Source of the DNA: Firmicutes bacterium UBA6113
GTDB lineage: Bacteria; Bacillota; Clostridia; Tissierellales; Sedimentibacteraceae
Reading direction: 5' to 3'
Assembly (NCBI GenBank): GCA_002422545.1
Contig: DIWF01000015.1
Location: forward strand, 59,002-123,001
Length of the DNA stretch: 64,000 bases
Shown: in pieces, positions 24,445 through 34,569 of the stretch
How positions within the stretch are numbered: the first letter of the stretch is position 1
Layout of the letters: every line of letters starts with the position of its first letter
Notes under the pieces: model-generated
Databases searched by the model: none
The model's input: the letters and a program-made list of their open reading frames with translations, nothing else
What the model was told of the DNA's origin: nothing
Made by a program: the position numbers and the translations under genes

Positions 24445-26347
24445 GATTTTCTCCTTTGTTGTTGGCCGTGTTTGTCATCATGTACACCAAAAGAACATTG
24501 ATGTCGGATGGTGAAACCCCGGATATTCTCGAAGCCTGACCTATTGAATCAGGTCTTATTCTGTCAAGTTTCTGCTTTGCTTCAAGTCTTAAGTTTCCTA
24601 TGCTGTCATAATCAATATTGCTTGGGATTCTTCTGTTTTCAAGCTTTCTAAACTGCTCTACCTGCTTTATCTGCTTTGAAATGTATCCTTCATACTTTAT
24701 GACTGTTTCAACATAATCCTTTGTTTCTTTGTTGAGTGACGGCCTATGTTCATCAAGTCCGGCAGTGTTGTCGTAGTCAAGCTCTGTCCTTCTCAACAGG
24801 TCATAAAAGCTCACAGGTATTTTTAAAGGTACGCTTCCGAGATTTTCCAAAATTTCATTTACTTCTTTTTTCGGAGTAATTTTTATGTTTTTCAAGCGTT
24901 CAATTTCTTCTTCTATTTTTTGTTTCTTTATTTTAAATCTGTTGTATCTTTCTTCAGTAACAAGACCCACTTCGTAACCTTTCTCTGTAAGCCTTTCATC
25001 TGCATTATCCTGTCTCAATATAAGCCTGTACTCTGCCCTTGAGGTCATCATGCGGTATGGTTCATTTGTCCCCTTAGTTACAAGGTCGTCAATCAATACA
25101 CCGATGTAAGCCTCGGAACGGTCAAGAACAAGTGGTTGTTTGTTTTTCAAACTCATGGCTGCATTTATTCCGGCTATGAGTCCCTGTGATGCTGCTTCTT
25201 CATAACCTGAGCTTCCGTTAACCTGACCTGCAAAAAATAAATTTTTTATGCTTATGAGTTCCAAGCTTGTTTTAAGCTGCGTCGGGTCTATGCAGTCATA
25301 TTCTATTGCATAAGCAGGCCTCATGATTTTGGCATTTTCAAGGCCTATCATAGATTTGTACATCTTTATCTGCACTTCGTATGGGAGAGAAGAAGACATG
25401 CCCTGAATATACATTTCCTTTGTGTCAAGACCTTCAGGTTCAACAAACAGCTGGTGTCTGTCCTTGTCTGAAAACTTAACAACCTTATCCTCTATGGAAG
25501 GGCAGTACCTCGGTCCTATGCTTTTTATAACTCCTTCGTAAAGAGGAGATCTGTCCAGATTTTTTCTTATTATTTCATGTGTTTGCTCAGTAGTGTATGT
25601 TATATAGCACGGTATCTGTTCAATCTTTATTTCATCGGTCATGAATGAAAAAGGAATTATTTCCTCATCCCCGGACTGTATTTCCATCTTTTCATAATCC
25701 AGAGAATCAGAGTGTATTCTTGCCGGTGTTCCAGTCTTGAATTTTCTGAGTTCTATTCCTAAGTCCATCAATGATTCCGAGAGTTCATTAGCAGGAGCCA
25801 AACCGTTTGGTCCTGAAGAATAATTCAACTCTCCTATATAAACCCTTCCTTTAAGGTATGTTCCTGTTGTGATTATTACTGCTTTTGCCCTGTAATATGC
25901 TCCGACTTTTGTATAAACATTGAAAGTTTTGTCCTCATTGACTGTGAGCCTTGTGACTTCAGCCTGGATAACTTCAAGATTTTTCTGTCTTTCTATTACT
26001 TTTTTCATCTCAGTGTGATATTTGTTTTTGTCTGCCTGAGCCCTCAGGGAATGAACTGCCGGTCCCTTTGAACGGTTCAACATCTTACATTGTATCATAG
26101 TTTTATCTATATTCAAAGCCATTTCTCCACCCAGAGCATCTATTTCCCTCACGAGGTGTCCTTTTGCTGTTCCACCAATATTCGGATTACATGGCATCAT
26201 AGCTATTGAATCAAGCGTCATGGTTATCATAATCGTATTTAGCCCAAGTCTTGAGGCCGCAAGAGCTGCTTCACAGCCTGCGTGTCCTGCTCCCACAACT
26301 GCCACATCTATTTCTTCTGCAAGAAAATCTCTTACTTTGTCTTCCAT
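24437..26347 (-). CDS. mnmG: tRNA uridine-5-carboxymethylaminomethyl modification enzyme MnmG (GidA)
   Basis: 636 residues. FAD-binding VVGAGHAGCEAALAASRLG at the N-terminus, conserved CNPNIGGTAKGHLVREIDALGG (two stretches) near 50-70, and family signatures GPRYCPSIEDK and AGQVNGSSGYEEAA at ~275 and ~370. With MnmE it modifies the wobble uridine of several tRNAs using glycine or ammonium and methylene-THF. 13 bases after mnmE. Confidence 0.97.
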   Translation of the reverse strand: MEDKVRDFLAEEIDVAVVGAGHAGCEAALAASRLGLNTIMITMTLDSIAMMPCNPNIGGTAKGHLVREIDALGGEMALNIDKTMIQCKMLNRSKGPAVHSLRAQADKNKYHTEMKKVIERQKNLEVIQAEVTRLTVNEDKTFNVYTKVGAYYRAKAVIITTGTYLKGRVYIGELNYSSGPNGLAPANELSESLMDLGIELRKFKTGTPARIHSDSLDYEKMEIQSGDEEIIPFSFMTDEIKIEQIPCYITYTTEQTHEIIRKNLDRSPLYEGVIKSIGPRYCPSIEDKVVKFSDKDRHQLFVEPEGLDTKEMYIQGMSSSLPYEVQIKMYKSMIGLENAKIMRPAYAIEYDCIDPTQLKTSLELISIKNLFFAGQVNGSSGYEEAASQGLIAGINAAMSLKNKQPLVLDRSEAYIGVLIDDLVTKGTNEPYRMMTSRAEYRLILRQDNADERLTEKGYEVGLVTEERYNRFKIKKQKIEEEIERLKNIKITPKKEVNEILENLGSVPLKIPVSFYDLLRRTELDYDNTAGLDEHRPSLNKETKDYVETVIKYEGYISKQIKQVEQFRKLENRRIPSNIDYDSIGNLRLEAKQKLDRIRPDSIGQASRISGVSPSDINVLLVYMMTNTANNKGENLD

Positions 26348-26359
26348 TTCGTTTCCTTC

Positions 26360-27739
26360 CTACTTTCCGATGCAAAATTCATTGAATATTTTGTCAACCA
26401 AATCGTCACTTACTGACTTACCAACTATGAGACCTAAATTTTCCATAGCTTCCCTAAGGTCTATTTCCACAAAGTCTATGGTCATGCCGTCATTAATTGA
26501 CTTTAACACTTCATCAAGGCTGTTTTTTGCATTGACAAGCAAATTCTTGTGTCTTGCATTGTTAATAATAAGCTCGCTGTCAAGATTTATTGCTCCTTCA
26601 AAAAACATTCGGCTAAGTCTTTCGATTATTTCGTCAAGACCTTGATTGTTCACAACAGATATGCTGATTGCTTCATTTTCTATGTCTTCATAATCTGTCA
26701 AATCAAGCTTGTTTTCCAAATCTGTCTTATTCTTTATATAAATTGTTTTTTTATTTTTGATGTAATGGAGTATTTTTTCATCTTCAGCTTCAAGTTCTCT
26801 TGAAGAATCAAAGAGCATCATTACTAAGTCTGCTTCATCAACTTTTCCGAGTGCCTTTTCAACACCTATTCTTTCAACTTTGTCTTCTGTGTCTCTTATG
26901 CCTGCAGTGTCGATTATCCTTAATGGGATTCCCTTTATGTTCACATATTCTTCTATTGTGTCTCTTGTAGTTCCGGGAATTTCCGTAACAATTGCACGGT
27001 TTTCATTCAGGAGAAAATTCATGAGTGAAGACTTGCCAACATTGGGCTTTCCCAATATTACAGTCTTGATTCCTTCTTTATATATTTTCCCCGTATCAGC
27101 CGTAGATATTAATTTGTCAATTTTATTTGAAATTTCTTCGCAGAAATCCTTCGCATCAGAAATTGTGATTTCGTCTTCATCATATTCAGGAAAATCAATA
27201 TTTACTTCAATATTTGCAAGTATGTGCATGATTTTTTCTATTATATGGTTTATCTCCCTGGAAAGCCTGCCTTCAAGGTGATTCATGGATATTGAGTGGC
27301 TTGAATCAGTCTTTGAATTTATGATATCAATGACAGCTTCAGCTTGGGTAAGGTCAATTCTTCCGTTAAGAAAGGCTCTCTTTGTAAACTCGCCTCTTTC
27401 TGCAGGACGACATCCCAATAAAAGAACTGCTTCAAGTATTTTTTTCGCAGAAATAACTCCCCCATGGCAATTTATCTCCACAACATCCTCTCTTGTGTAG
27501 GTATTCGGACCTTTCATGTAAGAAAGCAGCACTTCATCAATTATTTTGCCTTGATTGTCTATTGCATGGCCGTAATGAAGGTACCTTGGTTTTAAATTAT
27601 TGGGCTCTCCTCTTTTTCTGCCTTTTTTGACAAAAATTTTTTCAGCTATATGAAGTACATCATCTCCGCTTATTCTTATTATGTTAATACCTGCATTGCC
27701 AGGAAATGTTGCTATTGCAGCTATTGTATCACTGTTCAT
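26360..27739 (-). CDS. mnmE: tRNA modification GTPase MnmE (TrmE)
   Basis: 459 residues from ATG 27739 (start MNSDTIAAIATFPGNAG). N-terminal folate-binding domain, helical domain interrupted by a G domain with G1 VILGKPNVGKSSLMN, G3 DTAGIRDTEDK and G4 NKTD, and the C-terminal CIGK motif that carries the essential cysteine. GGTGAT precedes the start; an ORF beginning 30 bases earlier lacks a ribosome site. Partner of MnmG, next gene. Confidence 0.96.
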   Translation of the reverse strand: MNSDTIAAIATFPGNAGINIIRISGDDVLHIAEKIFVKKGRKRGEPNNLKPRYLHYGHAIDNQGKIIDEVLLSYMKGPNTYTREDVVEINCHGGVISAKKILEAVLLLGCRPAERGEFTKRAFLNGRIDLTQAEAVIDIINSKTDSSHSISMNHLEGRLSREINHIIEKIMHILANIEVNIDFPEYDEDEITISDAKDFCEEISNKIDKLISTADTGKIYKEGIKTVILGKPNVGKSSLMNFLLNENRAIVTEIPGTTRDTIEEYVNIKGIPLRIIDTAGIRDTEDKVERIGVEKALGKVDEADLVMMLFDSSRELEAEDEKILHYIKNKKTIYIKNKTDLENKLDLTDYEDIENEAISISVVNNQGLDEIIERLSRMFFEGAINLDSELIINNARHKNLLVNAKNSLDEVLKSINDGMTIDFVEIDLREAMENLGLIVGKSVSDDLVDKIFNEFCIGK

Positions 27740-27846
27740 CCTATCACCGTTTCTTTCTTTCCAATTCACATATATTTTACATTATTTTTTCACAAATGTA
27801 CATAAATATTTAACACTGTTACATTTCAATAAACATGTAATAAAAA

Positions 27847-27864
27847 ACTTTCCTAGTATATAAA
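27847..27864. repeat. Fragment of the multi-hairpin repeat
   Basis: ACTTTCCTAGTATATAAA matches the end arm of the elements at 1061-1228 and 10160-10272 with one mismatch in 18. It abuts the jag terminator. Confidence 0.5.
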
Positions 27865-27890
27865 ATATAACCCGGTTGTCCGGGTTATAT
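27865..27890 (-). terminator. Terminator downstream of jag
   Basis: ATATAACCCGG-TTGT-CCGGGTTATAT, 11-bp stem, nine bases past the jag stop. The T-rich stretch beyond it belongs to the repeat fragment at 27847-27864. Confidence 0.7.
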
Positions 27891-27898
27891 GATCAATG

Positions 27899-28525
27899 CT
27901 ATTTTAAGTCTATTACAACTTTTCTATAGGGCTCATCACCCTCAGAATAAGTGATTATGTCCTTTTCGTCCTGTAAAGTAGAATGAATTATTCTTCTTTC
28001 ATAAGGATTCATTGGCTCAAGCCTTACTTTGTGCTTGTAGTACCTGCACTTGTCTGCCATTTTCGCTGCAAGTTTCTTCAATGTCTCTTCTCTTTTTGCT
28101 CTGTAATCTTCAACATTGAAAATCACTCTAACATAATTTTCTCTGCCTTTATTCACTATCAAATTAAGAAGAAATTGAATTTCATCTAAATTTTTCCCTC
28201 TTTTACCTATGATTATGCCTTTATCGTCTTCTCCGATTTTAACTATGTCAACTTTTAAAATGTTGTCGGAAAAATCCACTTCGTAATCAGCTTCTATCTC
28301 CATTTTTTTAAGCAGGATGTCAAAGAATTTTTTTGTTCTTTCTTCCGGACCATTTGTAACGGTTACTCTGACCTTTGCATCTTTGCTTCCTATCAAGCCG
28401 AAAAACCCTTTTGAAGGCTCATTGATAACTTCAATCTGCACTTCTTCTTTTTCAGCATGAAGTTCTACTAAGGCAGCGGCAATAGCTTCTTCAACTGTAG
28501 ATCTTTCAATAGTTACATTTTTCAT
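27899..28525 (-). CDS. jag: Jag/KhpB RNA-binding protein
   Basis: 208 residues. N-terminal Jag domain (MKNVTIERSTVEEAIAAALV, then GFFGLIGSKDAKV), KH domain with GKRGKNLDEIQFLLNL (~120-140) and C-terminal R3H domain with MNPYERRIIHSTLQ (~175). Binds RNA, probably with KhpA, and affects cell-wall and division functions. Starts one base after the yidC stop, the usual yidC-jag pairing. Confidence 0.94.
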   Translation of the reverse strand: MKNVTIERSTVEEAIAAALVELHAEKEEVQIEVINEPSKGFFGLIGSKDAKVRVTVTNGPEERTKKFFDILLKKMEIEADYEVDFSDNILKVDIVKIGEDDKGIIIGKRGKNLDEIQFLLNLIVNKGRENYVRVIFNVEDYRAKREETLKKLAAKMADKCRYYKHKVRLEPMNPYERRIIHSTLQDEKDIITYSEGDEPYRKVVIDLK

Positions 28526-29308
28526 CTATTTTAATTCCTCCTTCGGATTTTTGGACGAATTCATAATAACATACTGTTGTATCAACTGAAAAACATTTGA
28601 AACAACCCAGTATAATCCTAATCCTGCAGGGAATTGAATACCGAATACAAATATCATGACAGGCATCATCATATTCATAGATTTTTGTGTAGCCATGGCC
28701 TGTTCATTTCCTGCCGGCTGAGAAGACATTGTCATTTTACTTGTCAGATAAGTTGTAAGTGCTGATATTGCAGCAAATATAGGAACCGCTGCTCCAATGA
28801 ACGGAAGTGACATTCCACCCATTGACAGTCCATTTACAAGTCCTCCTTCAAAAATATGATTTTCAGTGAATCCTAAGTCATTGATCCATAAAAATGCCTT
28901 ATTTATTAAATCATATGCTTCTTGATTCTTAAAAACATATATTTCAGGTGATCTGATAACATAAAAGAACGCAATTAATATAGGGAATTGAATCAACATT
29001 GGTAAACATCCGGCAAAAGGACTGTATTCAGCTTCCTTGTACAATTCCATTTGTTTTCTTTGAAGCGTCTGAGGATCTTTTCCGTACTTTTCCTGCAATT
29101 CCTGTATTTTTGGATTTAATTCCTGCATTTTTTTCATAGATTTTGTCTGCTTCAACGTCAATGGCATTACTATCAACTTAAATATTATAGTTGACAAAAT
29201 TATTGAAATTGCATAAGCAGAAAGATATTCAGTATCAAAGACAGATACCATGTCGTATAACAATTTAACAAGCATACCCATTGGCTTTGCTAAAAAATCT
29301 AAATTCAT
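28526..29308 (-). CDS. yidC: Membrane protein insertase YidC/OxaA
   Basis: 260 residues. Transmembrane segments near 32-52, 100-118, 168-190 and 220-245. Conserved LTLKQTKSMKKMQELNPKI lies after TM1 and AGCLPMLIQFPILIAFFYVI at TM2. Inserts membrane proteins alone or with SecYEG. No obvious lipoprotein cysteine at the N-terminus, unlike Bacillus SpoIIIJ. Lies between yidD and jag. Confidence 0.94.
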   Translation of the reverse strand: MNLDFLAKPMGMLVKLLYDMVSVFDTEYLSAYAISIILSTIIFKLIVMPLTLKQTKSMKKMQELNPKIQELQEKYGKDPQTLQRKQMELYKEAEYSPFAGCLPMLIQFPILIAFFYVIRSPEIYVFKNQEAYDLINKAFLWINDLGFTENHIFEGGLVNGLSMGGMSLPFIGAAVPIFAAISALTTYLTSKMTMSSQPAGNEQAMATQKSMNMMMPVMIFVFGIQFPAGLGLYWVVSNVFQLIQQYVIMNSSKNPKEELK

Positions 29309-29322
29309 GTTTATCCTCCGTA

Positions 29323-29532
29323 TTATTTCAAAGGATCATACCCACCGGGATGAAATGGATGACATCTGAGAATTCGTTTTATTCCTAAGTATGAGCCTTT
29401 TATAAAACCGTATTTTTGTAACGCTTCAACAAAATATTGCGAGCATGTGGGGTAAAATCTGCAGTGCCTTACTCCCGAGCTCGAAGAAAACTTCTGATAT
29501 ATTCGTATAATAAAAATTAATACCTTACTTAT
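29323..29532 (-). CDS. yidD: YidD membrane insertion efficiency factor, no canonical start codon
   Basis: 69 codons reading VLIFIIRIYQKF...HCRFYPTCSQYFVEALQKYG...LGIKRILRCHPFHPGGYDPLK, the full YidD signature including the two-cysteine FYPTCS and RCHPFHPGG motifs. Helps YidC insert proteins. The frame is closed by a TAA two codons before the conserved start, and no ATG, GTG or TTG precedes the conserved region. The codon aligned with the usual Met is ATA at 29530-29532, overlapping the rnpA end, with GGGTG seven bases upstream. Either an ATA (or ATT) start is used or a base is wrong. Confidence 0.85.
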   Translation of the reverse strand: MSKVLIFIIRIYQKFSSSSGVRHCRFYPTCSQYFVEALQKYGFIKGSYLGIKRILRCHPFHPGGYDPLK

Positions 29533-29866
29533 TTAGATCACCCTTTAACATTTTCCTTTTTTTCATCAGTTTAAAAAATGATTTTTCCAGACTCTTGTAA
29601 TCTGAATCAGTAGCATTAACCCTGGCCATCAAGACAAAATCATAGCCTTCTTTTAAATTACACTCATTTAACCTTACTATTTCTTTCAGTCTTCTTCTTA
29701 TGATATTCCTGCTCACTGCCAGTTTGATTTTTTTTGCAGCAGTAAAACCAAATCTGTTATAACCTAAATTGTTTTTTTTTACAAATAAAACAATATTGTA
29801 ATCAGATATAGAATCCTTACAATTATAGACAGATTTGTATTCTTTGTTGTTTTTTATGATTATCAT
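29525..29866 (-). CDS. rnpA: Ribonuclease P protein component
   Basis: 113 residues. Basic protein that binds the RNase P RNA to mature tRNA 5' ends. The N-terminus IIIKNNKEYKSVYNCK is short but closed by an in-frame stop just upstream. Conserved FGFTAAKKIKLAVSRNIIRRRLKE carries the RNR signature, and GYDFVLMAR follows. Lies between rpmH and yidD as usual, with GGGAAAAAG ahead of the ATG. Confidence 0.94.
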   Translation of the reverse strand: MIIIKNNKEYKSVYNCKDSISDYNIVLFVKKNNLGYNRFGFTAAKKIKLAVSRNIIRRRLKEIVRLNECNLKEGYDFVLMARVNATDSDYKSLEKSFFKLMKKRKMLKGDLNK

Positions 29867-29892
29867 TCTTTTTCCCTATGTCTGAAAATGGA

Positions 29893-29917
29893 ATAAAAGG
29901 CCACATACGCGGCCTTA
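29893..29917 (-). terminator. Terminator or attenuator between rpmH and rnpA
   Basis: AAGGCC...GGCCTT hairpin overlapping the rpmH stop codon, followed by TTTTATT on the minus strand. Partial termination would give more L34 than RnpA. Confidence 0.7.
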
Positions 29918-30049
29918 TGCTGACAATTTCTTTCTACCTTTTGCCCTTCTTCTCTTCAAAACATTTCTTCCGGATTTTGTGCTCATTCTTTTAATAAATC
30001 CATGTTCACTGCTTCTTTGTCTTCTTTTTGGCTGATAAGTTCTTTTCAT
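29915..30049 (-). CDS. rpmH: 50S ribosomal protein L34
   Basis: 44 residues, complete: MKRTYQPKRRQRSSEHGF, then KRMSTKSGRNVLKRRRAKGR. Very basic and of exactly the usual length. AAGGAGG lies about nine bases before the ATG. First gene of the rpmH-rnpA-yidD-yidC-jag group, transcribed away from the origin. Confidence 0.98.
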   Translation of the reverse strand: MKRTYQPKRRQRSSEHGFIKRMSTKSGRNVLKRRRAKGRKKLSA

Positions 30050-30112
30050 CAGAAAAACACCTCCTTGTACTACAGATATCTATATAAATATCTTAAATTT
30101 TCATGTTTTTAA

Positions 30113-30141
30113 ATTATAATATTTTTAAAATTCGATGTCAA
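30113..30141 (-). promoter_or_regulatory. rpmH promoter
   Basis: TTGACA (30136-30141), 17-base spacer, TATAAT (30113-30118) on the minus strand, perfect hexamers, as expected for a ribosomal protein gene. Confidence 0.8.
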
Positions 30142-30452
30142 CAATTAAAAATATTATAGCTACTGTAATATACTACATTTTTTTGAAGAATGCAATTATT
30201 TTTTAAAATAAATAAAATTAAATTGAAATTGTGGATAAAAAATGATAGTATGATATGTATCTGTGGATAACTTTTTATTTTAATCAAATCTATGGACAAA
30301 CTGTTATTAAAATTTAAAAAGTGTTGAATAATCAATTTTATAAATTGTTCACATTTTTAGTCAACAATTGTTCACAACATAGAATTTAACATATATTTTC
30401 ATTTATTATAAACAACATGTTAATTTTTTTTATCAACAACCGGAGGAATTAT
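30142..30452. other. Replication origin (oriC), upstream DnaA-box cluster
   Basis: About 310 bases between rpmH and dnaA with no gene. Consensus DnaA boxes TGTGGATAA occur at 30230-30238 and 30262-30270, with variants TATGGACAA at 30291-30299 and TTGTTCACA at 30345-30353 and 30368-30376. The sequence is strongly AT-rich, and genes diverge from it on both sides. This is the standard Firmicutes position for the main DnaA-box cluster. Confidence 0.88.
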
Positions 30453-31790
<1,338 letters not shown>

Positions 31791-32030
31791 TTTATCTGTT
31801 GATAAACTGTTATGGGTTGTTTATAACATTATTTTTTATTTTTCTTGTTTTGGATAAAAAATTAATTTGTCAACAGCCATAAATTTTTTAAATATTTAAA
31901 ATTCAGTGGTTCAACAACTTTTCAACAAATTAACAGTGCCTACTAATATTACTAATAATTATTTTATATATTTCTATTAAATGTTTTTTCAGCTTCAATT
32001 GTTAACAAACCAATTATAAAGGAGTAAAAG
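31791..32030. other. dnaA-dnaN intergenic region, possible second origin half
   Basis: 240 AT-rich bases without a gene. Contains degenerate DnaA-box-like sequences (TGTTGATAA near 31797, TTTGGATAA near 31850) and T-rich stretches with repeated TTCAACAA-type trinucleotide runs near 31910-31930. In Bacillus the unwinding element lies here; I cannot locate it with certainty. Confidence 0.5.
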
Positions 32031-33131
32031 ATGAAAATTCGAATTAACCAAAATGAACTAAATAAATCAATTAATATTGTACAAAAAGCAGTTTCTTCAA
32101 GAACGCCTCTTCCAATATTGTCAGGCATACTCATAGAAGCAAAAAACAACATGCTCATTATGACTGCCACAGACCTGGATCTTGGAATAAAAACTTATTC
32201 TCCTTGTGACATAGAGGAAGAAGGATCAATAGTTGTACAATCAAGGCTTATTGGAGATTTTGTAAGAAAACTGCCGTCTAATTCCTATGTTAACATTGAA
32301 ACAATGGAAAACAACAACATGGAAATAAAATGTCTTAATTCTGAAATAAACATACTTGGAAATTCTGCAGCGGAATATCCTGACAACACATTTGACAATG
32401 AAGGAAATTCATTTTCAATAAAATCTGAATCTTTAAAGAATCTTATAAAGTACACTTATTTTGCAGCTGCACAGGAAAATATTAAACCTATTTTCACAGG
32501 CTGCCTTATTGAAATTAAAAATAATCTTTGCACATTTGTCGCTCTGGACGGATACAGAATGGCTGTGAAAAAAGAAAAAATAGACTTTGATGGTGAAGTG
32601 TCAGTTGTTGTTCCTTCTAAAACAATGCTTGAAATTTTGAGAATCATAGAGGAAAACAAATCAAACACAGACATAGTGATTTCTGAAAGCCATATTTCCT
32701 TCAAGATAGACAATACAATAATAATTTCAAATCTACTTGATGGAAAATTCATCGATTATGAAGGAATAATAAAAGATAATTATGTAACCAGAGTTAATGT
32801 AAGTACGACTGAAATAAGAGAATCTGTTGAAAGAGCTTCACTTCTTGCAAAGGATGACAAAAACAATCTCATAATTCTTGACATAAAAGAAAACAACATG
32901 CAGATAAATTCTGCTTCTGAATACGGCAATGTAGAAGAAAATGTGGCTGTTGAAAAAGAAGGGGAAGATATAAAAATAGGTTTTAACTCAAAATATCTCC
33001 TTGATTTTCTCAAGGTAATAGAAAGCGAAAAAATTAAATTGAACTTAATAGGGAAAAACAACCCATGCTTTATAAATGAAGACAGCAAGGAAGATTATAT
33101 TTACATGGTGCTGCCTGTAAGAATATCATAA
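32031..33131 (+). CDS. dnaN: DNA polymerase III sliding clamp (beta)
   Basis: 366 residues, the usual length, in three repeated clamp domains. Begins MKIRINQNELNKSINIVQKA, contains SSRTPLPILSGILIEA in domain 1 and the C-terminal YMVLPVRIS. Holds the replicative polymerase on DNA. Next gene after dnaA, with AAAGGAG eight bases upstream of ATG. Confidence 0.97.
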   Translation: MKIRINQNELNKSINIVQKAVSSRTPLPILSGILIEAKNNMLIMTATDLDLGIKTYSPCDIEEEGSIVVQSRLIGDFVRKLPSNSYVNIETMENNNMEIKCLNSEINILGNSAAEYPDNTFDNEGNSFSIKSESLKNLIKYTYFAAAQENIKPIFTGCLIEIKNNLCTFVALDGYRMAVKKEKIDFDGEVSVVVPSKTMLEILRIIEENKSNTDIVISESHISFKIDNTIIISNLLDGKFIDYEGIIKDNYVTRVNVSTTEIRESVERASLLAKDDKNNLIILDIKENNMQINSASEYGNVEENVAVEKEGEDIKIGFNSKYLLDFLKVIESEKIKLNLIGKNNPCFINEDSKEDYIYMVLPVRIS

Positions 33132-33218
33132 TATTTTAAGTACAGTATAAAAGATAATATAAATATTAATTGTGTATGGTCATTTACAATAATAAATTAT
33201 TTGAAACAGAGGTGCAAA

Positions 33219-33437
33219 ATGGAAAATATTTATATAAGCACAGAATATATAAAACTTGACCAGCTTTTGAAATTTGCTAATGCAGTCGAAGGCGGTGGAA
33301 TGGCAAAAAATGTGATTCTTGACGGACTTGTAAAGGTTAACTGCAAAGTTGAACTTCAAAGAGGAAAGAAGTTGAGAGAAGGGGACATCGTGGAATTTAA
33401 CGGTGAAGAGTATATCATTTCAATAGAGGAAAAATGA
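33219..33437 (+). CDS. S4-domain RNA-binding protein (YaaA/RlbA family)
   Basis: 72 residues from ATG 33219 behind GAGGTG. A single S4 domain: YIKLDQLLKFANAVEGGGMAK, then ILDGLVKVNCKVELQRGKKLREGDIVEFNG. Universal between dnaN and recF in Firmicutes; probably binds the large ribosomal subunit. Overlaps recF by four bases. Confidence 0.94.
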   Translation: MENIYISTEYIKLDQLLKFANAVEGGGMAKNVILDGLVKVNCKVELQRGKKLREGDIVEFNGEEYIISIEEK

Positions 33438-34555
33438 TAATAAATAAGTTAAAAATAAAGAATTACAGAAATTTCATGGATGCAGAAATTGAGCTCAACA
33501 GCTCTCTTAACATTTTCATAGGAGACAACGGGCAGGGAAAAACAAACCTCATGGAGTCAATTTACCTTTCTTCAATAGGAAGGACGTTCAGGCTCAACAG
33601 TGAAAATGAGCTCATCAATTTCAATGAAAATAAAAGTTCTGTAGAAATTTCTCTGGTAAAGAATAACTATAGCATGAAAATAGACCTTCTTTTGGAGAAA
33701 AACAAAAGAAAAACAGTCCACATAAACGGAGTTAAGCTGGAAAAAACTTCGGAAATGATAGGAATATTGAACAATGTTATTTTTACTCCGGATGACATGA
33801 GAATTATAAAGGGAAGTCCTGTTGAAAGAAGAAAATTTATAAATATTGACATTTCTCAAATCAAGCCCAAATACAAGTATTTACTTAATAAATACAAAAA
33901 AATTGTAACTGAAAGAAATATTATTTTAAAAAATTACTATACAAATCCACAAAATAAGGATATTATAAATATTTGGAATGATTACCTGGTTAATACAGGT
34001 TCTGACATGATATTCTTCAGAAATGAATATATTGAAAAGCTAAAAAATTATGCAGCGGATATTTATGAAGATATTTCAGGCAAAAAAGAAAAATTCGAGA
34101 TGAGTTACTGCTGCAACATAGGCAGTGCTGAATACTCGGACAAGGAAATTATAAAAAAATCATTTCAGGAAAAAATAGACAACAACTTGAAGAATGAAAT
34201 AATGAGAGGAACCACTGTGTACGGACCTCACAAGGACGACATAGTAATAAAAATAGACGGCAATGAATGCAAATATTTTGGTTCCCAGGGACAACAGCGT
34301 TCAGCAATTCTTTCTATCAAGCTTGCAGAAATAGAAATTATAAAAGAAGAAACAGGAGAATATCCGATTTTGTTGTTGGATGATGTGTTGTCAGAGCTTG
34401 ACAACAAAAGAAAAGGGTATCTCATGAACTACATAAAAGGGATACAGACTGTCATTACAACAACAGATGACCATGATTTAAAAGAGTTGACCAAATTTTA
34501 TAACAAGAAAATTTTTTATATAAACGAAGGAAAAATTGGCAATATTACAAATTAG
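33434..34555 (+). CDS. recF: DNA repair and recombination protein RecF
   Basis: 373 residues. SMC-like ATPase: Walker A NIFIGDNGQGKTNLMESIY (~30), signature GSQGQQRSAILSIKLAE (~290) and Walker B YPILLLDDVLSELDNKR (~315). Loads RecA at gaps with RecO and RecR. Starts within the end of the S4 gene (ATGATAA-type overlap), so translation is coupled. Confidence 0.97.
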   Translation: MIINKLKIKNYRNFMDAEIELNSSLNIFIGDNGQGKTNLMESIYLSSIGRTFRLNSENELINFNENKSSVEISLVKNNYSMKIDLLLEKNKRKTVHINGVKLEKTSEMIGILNNVIFTPDDMRIIKGSPVERRKFINIDISQIKPKYKYLLNKYKKIVTERNIILKNYYTNPQNKDIINIWNDYLVNTGSDMIFFRNEYIEKLKNYAADIYEDISGKKEKFEMSYCCNIGSAEYSDKEIIKKSFQEKIDNNLKNEIMRGTTVYGPHKDDIVIKIDGNECKYFGSQGQQRSAILSIKLAEIEIIKEETGEYPILLLDDVLSELDNKRKGYLMNYIKGIQTVITTTDDHDLKELTKFYNKKIFYINEGKIGNITN

Positions 34556-34569
34556 AGGAGTTTAAATAA

